From: Tiliqua scincoides
Lineage: Eukaryota; Chordata; Lepidosauria; Squamata; Scincidae
Length of the DNA stretch: 64,000 nucleotides
Direction: 5' to 3'
Assembly (NCBI RefSeq): GCF_035046505.1
Contig: NC_089826.1
Location: 71,483,254-71,547,253, forward strand
Translations under genes and position numbers: made by a program
Shown: one piece after another, positions 28,801 through 38,921 of the stretch
How the letters are laid out: every line of letters starts with the position of its first letter
Numbering within the stretch: position 1 is the first letter of the stretch
Notes under the pieces: model-generated
Database searches by the model: none
What the model was told of the DNA's origin: nothing
The model's input: the letters and a program-made list of their open reading frames with translations, nothing else

Positions 28801-31800
28801 AAAATTGTCCAGGCACACCATCAAGTTTTTGATAATTGATAAGACACATCAGGCTGCCAATGGGGAGCTCACATCCCCCATTGGCAGCTGTGGCTAGTGG
28901 CTGCAGCTGTGCAGTACACCCTTTGCTGAAAGCCCAGGCCTTAACTCTTAAAGGGGCCACTGCAGACACCACATTCTACCTCTTCCTCGCCAGATCTTCT
29001 GAGATTCCAATACAGCTGGTTTCCTTTATTTTATTTATTTTGGCATGGGGAAACCTTTCACATATGACTTCTCACCTGCTCTCTGAAATGGAGCAGCTCA
29101 GATTATACTACCTTACTCTGCATAATGTCTAGATTGGCTTTTGGTGAAGGTATCTATACAGCTTTTTCCTGGCTCTTGTACCTGCAACCTAACATAGGAA
29201 GCATATTTAGCCACTAAGGATGGCTAGTGAGAAAGGAAAAAACCACAGAAAAAAAATCTCTCATGTTATCAGGCACTCACCAAAGTAGTCAATCCTAAGG
29301 TAGACCATATGAAAGATGTTAATTGGAACTCTGCTCCAAGTATGACAAGCTATGACACCATGTTTTTTCAGATATGATGAAAGGAAGACATTACTTAATG
29401 TAACTTTAGGAAGTTCTAACACAGGGCCATTCCCTGACACTCAAAGCCAGTACTTTTTCTTGGAAGAACACAACATTTAGGTCTTCTCTCTCTCAGCCCA
29501 ATCCTATCCACACTTTCCTGGGAGTAAGCCCCACTGACTGTAATGGGACTTACTTCTGAGTAGACATGCATAGGATTGGGCTCTCTCTCTCTCTCTCTCT
29601 CTCTCGCCTTTTTCAAAACTTTTCTCACATTGAAGGATTTGACAGAAATGCATTACACAGATTTTTTATACATGGATTTTTTATCTGCTAATATTATAAT
29701 ACCGTTGTACAAATCGATGGTAAGGCCACACCTGGAGTATTGTGTCCAGTTCTGGTTCCCGCATCTCAGAAAAGACATAGTGGAAATGGAAAAGGTGCAA
29801 AAGAGAGCGACTAAGATGATTACTGGGCTGGGGCACCTTCCTTATGAGGAAAGGCTACGGTGTTTGGGCCTCTTCAGCCTAGAAAAGAGGCGCCTGAGGG
29901 GGGACATGATTGAGACATGCAAAATTATGCAGGGGGTGGACAGAGTGGATAGGGAGATGCTTTTTACACTCTCACATAACACCAGAACCAGGAGACATCC
30001 ACTAAAATTGAGTGTTGGGAGAGTTAGAACAGACAAAAGAAAATATTTCTTTACTCAGCGTGTGGTTGGTCTGTGGAACTCCTCGCCACAGGATGTGGTG
30101 ATGGCATCTGGCCTGGACGCCTTTAAAAGGGGATTGGACAGGTTTCTGGAGGAAAAATCCATTACGGGTTACAAGCCATGATGTGTATGTGCAACCTCTT
30201 GATTTTAGAAATGGGCTATGTCAGAATGCCAGATGCAAGGGAGGGCACCAGAATGAGGTCTCTTGTTATGTGGTGTGCTCCCTGGGGCATTTGGTGGGCC
30301 ACTGTGAGATACAGGAAGCTGGACTAGATGGGCCTATGGCCTGATCCAGTGGGGCTGTTCTTATGTTCCTATCATTTGACTCAACACAAATGGCCCCTGC
30401 AAATGAGAAGGAATGTGCTGATCCCTGGAGCAGGGGAAAAATGCACCCCTTTAAAATCACAGTTTAAAAAACTGCTTTTTACTGTTGCAGAGAGACAGTC
30501 ATACAAGTGATTACAGGTATAACCTAAGTATCCACAGATTTTTCTATCTCAAAGCTGATGAGAAGGGCCCTTTAAATTAAAGAAAAACCATCATTTAATA
30601 ATGCCAGAGAGGGCAGCCAGCTGACAATCCATCAACCATTCTCTCTGCAGACTTTACTCCTCCCTTCCCCCTGAGCATGTGAAAGTAGGCTAAATGGCAG
30701 CAATTATCACCTTCTGCATTCTTTCCCCCTTGCTGGGGCTCCCGTGAAGGGAGGGATTGCTCCCTCCTAGTGAAGCCTAAGCTCCTGGAGAGAGACTGAT
30801 TGACTCTGTGTGCATTGCAAAGGTCATCAAGGCTGTTTTTAAATCACCAGAGCAAAGAAACTTTGTTTTTTAAATTGATTTGCTATAGTTCGTTTTTTGC
30901 CATCCACATGAGTTCTTGGAACCCTCTGGAACGAGTCTCAACCTGTACATTGAAAATATCCTGTACCTGTATTTAAAATCTGTAAAATTCTTGAAGAAAA
31001 TGTTCTTAGCAGATATTGTAAACCAGTTAGTATTGACTACAAATAATTACCCAGGTAAAGGATTATCTTAAATCACCTTCCCTATTGTGTCAGTACAGGA
31101 GAAACTAGAGGATCAAGTGATGTAGTGCTAGTTAACTAAGGCTTTCATCCTAATTAAGCCAATGACTTATCCTGGACAATACCTTTTAGGGTTTCAAAGC
31201 TCTTATGTCTAAGGTTCTATTCTGTGTGAGGGAGACCTCTTCTGCTTGCAGAAAAGCTCTTTTACACCTTGCACCAGTGCATTGCATGAAAAAGTGAAAC
31301 TAATGCTAACAACGTTCTTCCACTTGTACAAGTTCTTGCACAAGCAGAAGGATGAGAACCAGGGCCTCATGAGGTGTGAGCCAGAGGCCTGTGTTCAATA
31401 CCTGAGCCCATACCTGCAATCTACTGATGTCACCAGAGCTGTTCCTAAGTGTGTGTGAGGCCAGGACAAAATCTGCCTGGAGGAATTCTCCTTCTGCAGC
31501 ATACAAAACACGTGGCACAATTTTTTTCAGTCTTTTCAGATTTTCCCACTAACTGCAATCATTAGTTTCCCTACCCTCATTACCTCTGGGTGACTTCTAT
31601 CCATGTAACGTGGAGGGGGGGCATGTCTATCACAGTTCTGCATGTTGGGGGGGGGCAGCATCCAGCTGGCACACCACCAAGTCACAAGCCTTATTCCACA
31701 TTTTCTGCTGCTGGGGTCACTCATTGCCACTGCCATTGCATCTGTGGCCTTGGTCAGCCAGCAAGGTGGGAGGGAAGAGCTGGCTGGCCAGTGGATTTTT

Positions 31801-34800
31801 ATTTATTTATTGGATTTATACCTTGCCTTTCTCTTGCCAACACAAATGCCCAAGGAGGTTTTCAAGGTGCTCACAAACCACAGTAACAAAACAATAAAAC
31901 TCTTGGGCGTGTGTTGAACTCCATGGGGGTCAGCATTATAGTGTCCCTATGGTCTGGGCACCACTTCTTTCTCATGGTTGACAGCCACCACCTCTCCTCT
32001 TTGCCTCTTCCTGCCTTGCACTGTGGTACTAATCAGGTGTACAGAGGCTGACTTGACAATTCCCTGAGTGCTTTCATGGTACAAGGTGATCAAAAAGATA
32101 ATCAAGATAATCTGCATTCTGTGCAGATATGGGTACTACTTTTTGTATTGGCAACCTTCAGTCTCGAAAGACTATGGTATCGCGCTCTGAAAGGTGGTTC
32201 TGGCACAGCGTCTAGTGTGGCTGAAAAGGCCAATCCGGGAGTGACAATCCCTTCCGCACCGGGAGCAAGTGCAGTCTGTCCCTGGTCTGTCTCCCTGGCT
32301 ATGGGCCTTCCTTCTTTGCCTCTTAGCCTCAGACTGTTGGCAAAGTGTCTCTTCAAACTGGGAAAGGCCATGCTGCACAGCCTGCCTCCAAGCGGGCCGC
32401 TCAGAGACCAGGGTTTCCCACTTGTTGAGGTCCATCCCTAAGGCCTTCAGATCCCTCTTGCAGATGTCCTTGTATCGCAGCTGTGGTCTACCTGTAGGGC
32501 GCTTTCCTTGCACGAGTTCTCCATAGAGGAGATCCTTTGGGATCCGGCCATCATCCATTCTCACGACATGACCAAGCCAACGCAGGCGTCTCTGTTTCAG
32601 CAGTGAATACATGCTAGGGATTCCAGCACGTTCCAGGACTGTGTTGTTTGGAACTTTGTCCTGCCAGGTGATGCCGAGGATGCGTCGGAGGCAGCGCATG
32701 TGGAAAGCGCTCAGTTTCCTCTCCTGTTGTGAGTGAAGAGTCCATGACTCGCTGCAGTACAGAAGTGTACTCAGGACGCAAGCTCTGTAGACCTGGATCT
32801 TGGTATGTTCCGTCAGTTTCTTGTTGGACCAGACTCTCTTTGTGAGTCTGGAAAACGTGGTAGCTGCTTTACCGAAGCGCTTGTTTAGCTCGGCATCGAG
32901 AGAAAGAGTGTCAGAGATCGTTGAGCCAAGGTACACAAAGTCATGGACAACCTCCAGTTCATGCTCAGAGATTGTACTACTTATGCATCCCATATGATGA
33001 GTAGCATCTGTCTATCTGTAGAATGTAATGAAGTATTCCCATTCTAAGATCTTCTAAATATTCCTTAGCAAGCAGCTGTTCAGCTCTAGGCCACCCTTGC
33101 TCCTTTTGACATCTGAGCAGTTAAATTGAAGGCATCCAGAGGGCAGTAATCAGCAGGGACAGAACAGAGGTTAATCTTGCAAGACCTTCCTGCTTTTATG
33201 GAATATTGCTTTGTACAGTTCTTATGGAGACAGGAGTCCATGCATTGTAGTAGTGAATGGGTTAACAACCCATACAGCCAGCAATATGTCTGGCTCCTAG
33301 CTTATTACTTTGTCACAAGTACATAATTAAGAAGAATGCAGAGAATGGGTGATAGCATTACTACAACAGGCTTGATGATCCTTGCATTTTCGCCATAGCA
33401 TAGCCTATTCTGCATATCTTATGATAAGGTAAATCATTCATTGGTTTAAGGCCTATACTCAAATCAAGTAGAGAGTCCCTAACTTCAAACAAAGGGAATT
33501 ATCCCTTATTGTTACTGCAGAGATACTACAAAAATGCTTCTCTACATGGTGACAGTAGTAGTTGGCAACCTTCAGTCTTGGAAGACTATGGTATCGCGCT
33601 CTGAATGGTGGTTCTGGAACAGCATCTAGTGTGGCTGAAAAGGCCGATTCGGGAGTGACAATCCCTTCCACACTGGGAGCAAGTGCAGTCTGTCCCTGGT
33701 CTGTCTCCCTGGCTATGGGCCTTCCTTCTTTGCCTCTTTGCCTCAGTCTGTTGGCCAAGTTTCTCTTCAAACTGGGAAAGGCCATGCTGCACAGCCTGCC
33801 TCCAAGCAGGCCACTCAGAGGCCAAGGTTTCCCACCGGTTGAGGTCCACTCCTAAGTGGTGACAAGCATATTACATGTGTCCCTTTCCTTAGCTGAATGG
33901 AATATGTATTTCTCCATGAATTATTAGCAGAATCTGGCTTCCAATAAATTACATGCTGATTATAGAACCCATTATAGTCTACACAGAAATGTCTTGTTGG
34001 AACAGCAATCATATTGAATTTGCTCATTTCTGAAGAGGTTAAGCTACTATATGCCAGTTGGATAGACTCATGAGATCTCATCTCAGTTAAGTTGCCATAA
34101 GGTTCCTTCTTGTTTTCCTGATAGAGGCCTGTAAAAACAGGGTGACAGGCAGAAATTCCGCATGTTCAGCTTTCCTTGTATTTCCATACCAGGAGAAATA
34201 GTATCTTTTTGCCTTTCATGCCAGTTTTAAATGAACAGAATGTCTATCTAGAAAATAAACAATAATTCCAGCAGGTTGTCCATCTGTTTATAGGTAGCAT
34301 TACCATCCTGCTCTTGTGCTTTTAACAACTTGATGTACAAAGTTGGTAAAGTTTATCACTGGCTAACATCTGCAAAGCAAGTTGGTGTTAAAGGCACAGT
34401 TTCAGTGACTGATTGAAAACCTGTCAACCCTTTTTACAGACCCTTTAAGACCTCCATCTTTGCAAGATCTATGGATTCCGTGAGTTAACATATTCTTCCT
34501 GATGAGAGCTGGTATGATATCGTCACTAAGAGCATGTGGGCTTGGAAGTGCCAGGTTTGAATGTATTCTCAGGGCCCAACTGGATGTTTTGGTGGCAGTT
34601 GTGTGTGTTTAAACATGGAACCTTCAATCATGTAGAAAGGAGAAGGCTGGAGTCCAATGAGGTGTGTAGGTGAGGGGAACTGAAGCTGTTCCACACCCAC
34701 AGCTCCCTCACCCCAGCTTTGAACCCAACTGAAGTTACTTTTGGTATCAGAATCAGCTGAAAAGTATTTAGGGAGAGAGAGCTACAACAAGTGTCACAGG

Positions 34801-37800
34801 CAGTGGAAGGGTCCTGTCACTGGTGCACTTTTTTGCTATTGAAATAGTATCCCACCAATGTAAAAGGGCAATTCTATGCTTAAACACATAGAACAGCTGC
34901 TATTATGTTTGCTTTGACTGTCAGCCACAAGACCATGACTTTGCCTTTGCCAAGTCACCATTTTCTCAGCCACTAAGGGCCAAACTAGACAATACGCAGG
35001 CTGCATGATTGGAGCCTGTGTGTTTATTTTTCAAACACAAATAGTATGTGGGGCTCTGAGCTGGATTAGAATTGCAGTGAAGGGAAGGTATTTTAACCCT
35101 TTCCCCCTATAGTCCAGATCTAATTATGCCCCTCCATTGCTATTTGCTTTGAGAGAAAATCTCCTACTGACATCAATGAATACTTCATGAAATGGGAAAA
35201 TTTTCTTTTTAGACAAGAAATGCTTCAGTTTCACACATCTATGAACTAAAGTTGGAGTCCAACTTCTCCACAAATCACCAAACCAAAGAAAGGACATACA
35301 GTACATGAGAGTCACACCTACCCTGATGATCTGAGTGGAGAATGTAGCCAGGACCTAAAGAATTATCCATGTGAGAAAGGGTGTGTATTTGTGTTTTCCA
35401 AACATCAACCTTCTATGCTGCATGCAAAACAATTTTTTAAATGACAATTTGCTATTTAAATTATTTCTTAAAAAGTAAAAATGCTTGGACTTGCCTAAAT
35501 AGTGCTTTGAATCCCAGCCCCTAAAGCGCTCGCTCTCTCTCTGCTGAGAGGGAAAAACAAATTCTCCAACCTCAGACTTACAAAGGTTACTTACAAAGGT
35601 TCCAATGTACATTATTGTAATAGAGTTTTTCTTTTGTTAAAGAAAAACTGTGGAGTAAGTGTTAAAATAAATGGAACAACTCTGTCCTGCAAGAAAAAGA
35701 AAGACATAAGAAACAAGAGTCCAGCTGACTCCTTCAGCTAATGTTGGCAAAACAATTCTTATCTGTTTTTGGAAACAGTTGGGGAGAACCCCCACCAACT
35801 GACTCAAAATGAAGATCAAAACATGAGAGTACTCCACTAATATAAAACATGCATTATTTCTCAATTTCCAACAAATATAAGAACATCTGGGACCTGTTTG
35901 ATTTTGTTTTGAGACAAACACTGTCAGTATTTGCTATTACAGCATTAGCATTTTTTCTCAACCTGAAAATCTGCCAATAATAAGATGAAAACATACATAC
36001 ACACACCTATATCACCATAATGATCCACTTCCTCCCTCAGTGCTGGTGCCATGTTGTTGGGGCCCCAGGACAAAGTCTGGCACTGGGGCCCCCATGGTGA
36101 TCCCCCCACACCCAATGGTGCACTGAGGACTACCACTGCCAGCGTTGCTGAGAGTTCAGGGATCAGCCCAGCCAGTTAGGCTCTCAGCTAGTACCTGACC
36201 TTGCCAATCCTTGATACCGACCCTGATACATCATTTATTGAACAAAATTTCAAGGTCATAGCTTTCACTGGGTAAGTCAGATATTTAACTCTGGACACTG
36301 CCTAAAGATGAAGCACCACATAGTCAAGTGTTGAGTACATCTGCAGCTGTTGACTCTGGCAGTGATGGAGGCCTCTAAAATTTGGCTAATTGACCCCTTT
36401 CTCTCCTTGCCATAAGATATGGATCAAACTACCCTTGATGCCAGAAACATTGTTCAAGCATCTGTTTTCATTAAAATAGCAGCTATGGGGGGGGGGGGGA
36501 GGAAATGAGTATTGGGACTCTATAAGTGCAGAGGGAAGAGGAATTTAACCCTTTTCCTATGGGTTACACTATGCTCCCAAGTAATCTCCTCTCCTGATGC
36601 TTCCATTCTGAGACCAATTACAGCTATGATATTAGTATACTACAGTGGTTCCCAAAACTTTCAACTCCCTTGACCTAGTGGGCCATTGGCCATGGTTCTC
36701 CATCAGGGCTACAATTCTATACATTGTGTAGGGCAGTGGTTTTTTTGCACGGATTTTGTGGCTCCCCTTACTGATTTCTGTGGCTCCCCAAAGAGCCAAG
36801 GCTCACAGTTTGGGAACCACTACTGTACTATATAGGAGGGAGAGGGCACAATCCTAACCAGGTCTACTCAGAAGTAAGTCCTATTTTGTTCAATGGGGTT
36901 TACTCTCAGAAGAGTGTGGTTAGGATTGCAGCCAGAGAAAGATAAAGAGAGAAAATGAATGAGAATATCCAGTATTTAACTTGGTCCCCCAAAAGCTTGG
37001 AAGCAAAATTCTGGAATTGGGGCTGGTAGTGAATTGCAGTTATAAGGCAAAGGCGTACAGGATATCTAAAAGACAAAGAGTTCTAGCTGTGTTTAAGATA
37101 CATGTATTAACTAAAGATAGTTATCTAACATGGTAGAGAAGCTACCATTAGAAAACAAAGAGGCATATTGGTAGCACTTCTGTTAAGATATGTTTCCAAT
37201 GACACAGTGTGATTATGTTGTATTCCTTTCTAATGAAAAACTGAGAAAACTCAAATTATGCAGGTCTGAGATGCAGTACTGAACAAAGAACTCTGATTTC
37301 ACTATCCATTAATTGTGTAAATAGAAAGAAGACAAATTATTTTTGGTGTAAAAGTCAACTTTGGAAGGAAAAACTAGGTACGTGAACCTACTGTTAATAA
37401 ATTTAAACAGATGCAAAAGGAATTGGCCTGACGTCATTCCGAAGTTCTTAAATATTGACATAAAGGATGCCAAACAATTAAAAAAAGAACTTGGTAACCC
37501 TGTTAGTTCGGTATAGCGTCCACTATTTGCAATGTAATTTTGCCAGGCTAAGATGCATTATTTAATTATTCTACATTGGTGAATGCGTCATATAACCCTA
37601 ATTTGTTACAGTTAAGACTACTGAATAAGTGTTGGCTTATGCTAATCAGATCATCTCATCATATGTAGGGTTGCTATTGGGCTAGGCAAACAAGGCATGA
37701 AAGGAAGTACAAGTTTTTCCATGGACGCATAACAATTTTTAAGGACACAATCACAATTAAGCAATGTTAAGACATATTACTATTGATTTGAATGGATATG

Positions 37801-38921
37801 TACAGTATCACCCTAAATACGCTCACTCAGAGGCAAATCCATTGAATTCAATTACAGTAATTCCTCAGGAAGGACTGTAGCTTGAAGCACATGATTAACT
37901 CGACTGCTGAAATAAATGGCATTTACAAGTGCTTCTCTTTGGTTGAATCATGCCATAAGTCTGCCGTTTAATTTTATATTTAGCTAAATTATAATCAGCA
38001 TTTGAAGAGAGACAAAGGAAGGCTTATTTTTTTGTAAAGGTTTCAGACTATATAACAAAGGAAGAGACTATTTATTTACACCCATAGTTACATTAGCATC
38101 CTGGTTTCACTGTTATACTGCTTTTCCTTCTGTTATTTGCTGCAGTAATACTTTATCCATTTATATGAAATCTGGCTGTACTGTACCTTGATCAGATTGT
38201 GTCCTACTGTGTAGACAGCTCTTTCCAGTCTCTCTCCGGGTGCATGAATACCTGTGCCATACCCATGCCAAGCAACTAAGTAAGGGTTGTGGATCGTAAT
38301 CCAATACTTAACTCGATTCCCAAAAGTTTTGAAGCAAAAAGTAGCATAGTCATTGAAAACTTCGATGAGAGATTCATTTGTCCATCCCCCATATTTCTCT
38401 TGCAGTACCAAAGGCAAATCCCAGTGGTAAAGGGTGACTATAGGCTCAATCTGTCTGTGAGCTAGAGCATCTAGGAGTCGGTTGTAGTACTGGAGCCCTT
38501 TATCATTGACAGCTGTTACCATCCCAGTGGGAAAGAGCCTTGGCCATGAAATTGAAAACTGGTAAGAAGAAACTCCCAAAAAATCCAGAGCTGACAAATC
38601 TTTTTCCAGAAAAGTGTAGCTGTCACTGGAGTTTTCTGTCCTGGAACCAGCTTGGAAGTGTGAAGGGATGAAATGTTCCCAAATTGATGGTCCCTTTCCA
38701 TCCTTCTTCTGGCTGCCCTCCACCTGAAATGCACTAGTTCCCACACCCCAGAAGAACTTTGTGGGGAACGTGTCTTGCAGAAATAGCTGGGTTTCATTCA
38801 CGGGGTTTACACTGTGTTCTTTTTTCCACACAGATCTTCCATCCCTGTAAAGTCCAGTAACTGCTGGTATAAAAAACAACGGCCATATGGCTACAGATCC
38901 CGTCAGCTGCTGGGCAAACAT
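13455..38921 (-). CDS. KLB: KLB, beta-Klotho, complete five-exon gene
   Basis: Five coding exons, in transcript order 38921-38187, 19671-19161, 18585-18317, 16937-15794 and 13855-13455, give 3060 bases: 1019 residues (human 1044). Order: signal peptide (about 1-23), KL1 glycoside-hydrolase-1-like domain (about 45-500), KL2 domain (about 535-930), one transmembrane helix (about 965-987), short basic tail. Beta-Klotho is the plasma-membrane co-receptor that lets FGF19 and FGF21 signal through FGFR1c/4. It is a pseudo-glycosidase, and this copy keeps that pattern: KL1 has ITIHNP (N212 for the acid/base Glu) but retains ITENGW (E386); KL2 retains MNEP (E663) but has ITANG (A859 for the nucleophile). 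An in-frame TAA 24 bases upstream fixes the start, so the longer human N-terminus is absent. All introns are GT-AG and in phase; nothing is broken. Confidence 0.96.
15168..15334. mobile_element. Short hAT-like MITE, CAGGGGTGTCC type
   Basis: Ends CACGGGTGTCCAAACATTTT and TTTTGGAACCCCTG, with 8-bp flanks ATCTAAGG/ATTTAAGG. It is an internally deleted relative of the elements at 27031 and 43358; in KLB intron 4. Confidence 0.85.
15794..16937 (-). CDS. KLB: KLB exon 4 (most of KL2)
   Basis: Begins [10 protein letters not shown] after acceptor GACAG and ends VQEALK plus one base at donor GTGAGT; residues 506-886. Contains [41 protein letters not shown] and the degenerate nucleophile motif ITANGLDDQ. 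Confidence 0.96.
17076..17405. mobile_element. hAT-like MITE, CTGGGGTGTCAAAC type
   Basis: Ends CTGGGGTGTCAAAC and GTTTGACACCTCTG, with a perfect 8-bp duplication TCATAGAA (17068-17075, 17406-17413). In KLB intron 3. Confidence 0.9.
17426..17570. mobile_element. Partial ~170-bp-type MITE with internal duplication
   Basis: AAAGCCTATCCAATTTTCTA opens the copy, then GTGGGGCGTGCACTGCA is repeated back to back (about 17468-17501). The right end is degraded; it abuts the hAT MITE ending at 17405. Confidence 0.6.
18164..18252. mobile_element. ~85-bp palindromic MITE
   Basis: GTGCAGTTCTATGCATGTCT ... GTATAGGATTGCAGCCC; same family; KLB intron 3, just upstream of the exon 3 donor side. Confidence 0.85.
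18317..18585 (-). CDS. KLB: KLB exon 3 (end of KL1)
   Basis: Begins [20 protein letters not shown] after acceptor TGCAG and ends WGMTESVIQ at donor GTAAGA; residues 416-505. Confidence 0.96.
19161..19671 (-). CDS. KLB: KLB exon 2 (KL1 C-half)
   Basis: Begins [19 protein letters not shown] after acceptor TTAG and ends KNFINKVLQ plus one base at donor GTTTGT; residues 246-415. It contains [26 protein letters not shown] and the retained nucleophile motif ITENGW. Confidence 0.96.
19888..20213. mobile_element. hAT-like MITE, CAGTATTTCTCAAAC type
   Basis: Ends CAGTATTTCTCAAA and CTGAGAACCACTG, with flanks GGCTAAAA/AGCTAAAA. A partial 80-bp-type MITE (about 20060-20115) sits inside it. Confidence 0.8.
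20253..20590. mobile_element. Palindromic MITE, imperfect
   Basis: GGGGGTAATTTGTACCTGGG on the left mirrors GGGCCCAAAAGAAACTTTGT and ACCCCTGATAAAATTCCTC on the right. Boundaries approximate. Confidence 0.5.
21859..22412 (+). mobile_element. Solo LTR (retrovirus or LTR-retrotransposon fossil)
   Basis: A 554-bp unit begins TGTTAGAG and ends CTCTAACA, an 8-bp terminal inverted repeat opening TG and closing CA, flanked by the 5-bp duplication GTATC (21854-21858 and 22413-22417). A CCAAT motif and a TATA-like GTATAAATGG lie in the first half, in order for a promoter. No internal region is attached, so it is a recombined solo LTR. Well-preserved ends suggest middling age; the family is not resolved. 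Confidence 0.8.
22846..26777 (+). mobile_element. Full-length single-ORF APE-type LINE
   Basis: A complete non-LTR retrotransposon of 3,932 bp is bounded by a perfect 14-bp target duplication TGATTAAAGATTCA (22832-22845 and 26778-26791). It has a 5' leader of about 640 bp with a conserved-looking hairpin, one long ORF and a very short 3' UTR ending GGTTGCCAATACAA, with no poly(A) tail. Endonuclease and reverse-transcriptase motifs are clear. The C-terminal Cys/His finger and lack of RNase H resemble the Ingi/Vingi group, but I cannot fix the clade from memory. Three shorter relatives lie in this window. Confidence 0.92.
23485..26748 (+). pseudogene. LINE ORF: endonuclease + reverse transcriptase + zinc finger, one stop
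   Basis: The frame runs 1088 codons from [10 protein letters not shown] to the terminal TAG, interrupted once by TGA at 26443-26445. The second copy in this window has CGA at that codon, so the stop is a simple CpG decay. Apurinic-type endonuclease motifs: LGTWNVRTM (31-39), QETR (74-77), ISAYAPT, GDFN (181-184) and TDHSL (276-280). The reverse transcriptase carries [28 protein letters not shown] and the catalytic FADD at 770-773, followed by a thumb and [15 protein letters not shown]. After the stop comes a CCHC-like finger, [20 protein letters not shown]. It would supply target-primed reverse transcription in trans or cis. There is no separate ORF1; upstream short ORFs look like chance. Confidence 0.9.
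27031..27473. mobile_element. hAT-like MITE, CAGGGGTGTCC type, 443 bp
   Basis: Starts CAGGGGTGTCCAAAG and ends GGGTACCCCTG, with a perfect 8-bp duplication CTCTAACC (27023-27030, 27474-27481). It shares its interior with 43358-43813. Confidence 0.92.
27660..27893. mobile_element. Palindromic MITE with ~45-bp inverted ends
   Basis: GTAGCTAAAGGGGGTGCAAA and TTTTGCAGGGAGCCTCAC on the left mirror GTGAGGCTCCCTGCAAAA and TTTGCACCCCCTCTAG on the right. A half copy lies at about 18771-18850. Confidence 0.75.
28753..28930. mobile_element. Relative of the 40219 MITE, reverse orientation
   Basis: CAGCAATTTTCAACCTTTTT and the AAATTGTCCAGGCACACCAT segment match the reverse complement of 40219-40409. The right end is uncertain. 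Confidence 0.6.
29495..29582. mobile_element. ~85-bp palindromic MITE followed by (CT)n
   Basis: AGCCCAATCCTATCCACACT ... ATGCATAGGATTGGGCT is a nearly consensus copy. A CT run follows at once (29581-29605). Confidence 0.88.
29581..29605 (+). repeat. (CT)n microsatellite at a MITE end
   Basis: About twelve CT units, beginning exactly where the palindromic MITE ends in GGGCT. Confidence 0.95.
29690..30372 (+). mobile_element. CR1/L2-type LINE 3' fragment
   Basis: The translated stretch has the reverse-transcriptase C-terminal signature of CR1/L2-type elements: [61 protein letters not shown] and [16 protein letters not shown] 3' UTR follows with GATACAGGAAGCTGGACTAG and a tail of CTTATGTTC type. 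It is heavily 5'-truncated, and its frame is open through at least the last 150 codons. Confidence 0.88.
30370..30840. mobile_element. DNA-transposon-like repeat, copy 1
   Basis: ATTTGACTCAACACAAATGG, GATCCCTGGAGCAGGGGAAA, ACAGATTTTTCTATCTCAAA and GAGAAGGGCCCTTTAAATTA recur in reverse order at 61120-61690. No coding sequence. Confidence 0.65.
32142..32973 (-). mobile_element. 5'-truncated LINE copy (same family)
   Basis: It carries the last quarter of the reverse-transcriptase ORF and the 3' UTR, uninterrupted and differing from the full copy by only a few residues. Flanks are GTACTACTT at 32133-32141 and 32974-32982, a 9-bp target duplication. Here the codon that is TGA in the full copy is CGA. 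Confidence 0.9.
33555..33856 (-). mobile_element. Short 5'-truncated LINE copy (same family)
   Basis: About 300 bp of the C-terminal finger region plus 3' UTR, flanked by TGGTGACA at 33547-33554 and 33857-33864. It is more diverged than the 32-kb copy. Confidence 0.88.
36487..36500 (+). repeat. Poly(G) run
   Basis: A run of about thirteen G; a similar shorter run lies near 40805. Confidence 0.85.
36643..36825. mobile_element. hAT-like MITE, CAGTGGTTCCCAAA type
   Basis: Starts CAGTGGTTCCCAAAACTTT and ends AGTTTGGGAACCACTACTG. The target duplication is ambiguous. Confidence 0.65.
36846..36933. mobile_element. ~85-bp palindromic MITE
   Basis: GGCACAATCCTAACCAGGTC ... GTTAGGATTGCAGCC; same family. 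Confidence 0.8.
38187..38921 (-). CDS. KLB: KLB exon 1 (start codon, signal peptide, KL1 N-half)
   Basis: ATG at 38921-38919 opens [20 protein letters not shown], a signal peptide. The exon continues through [30 protein letters not shown] and [16 protein letters not shown] to [10 protein letters not shown] (residue 245). Donor GTACAG follows, phase 0. Confidence 0.96.

Larger units (their letters stand above)
19672..38186 (-). other. KLB: KLB intron 1 (18.5 kb)
   Basis: No other host gene is recognisable in it. It carries a full-length LINE, two 5'-truncated copies of the same LINE, a solo LTR, a CR1/L2-type LINE tail and many MITEs, listed separately. The parts around 27900-28740 and 33900-38100 are mostly unassigned AT-rich DNA. 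Confidence 0.6.
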
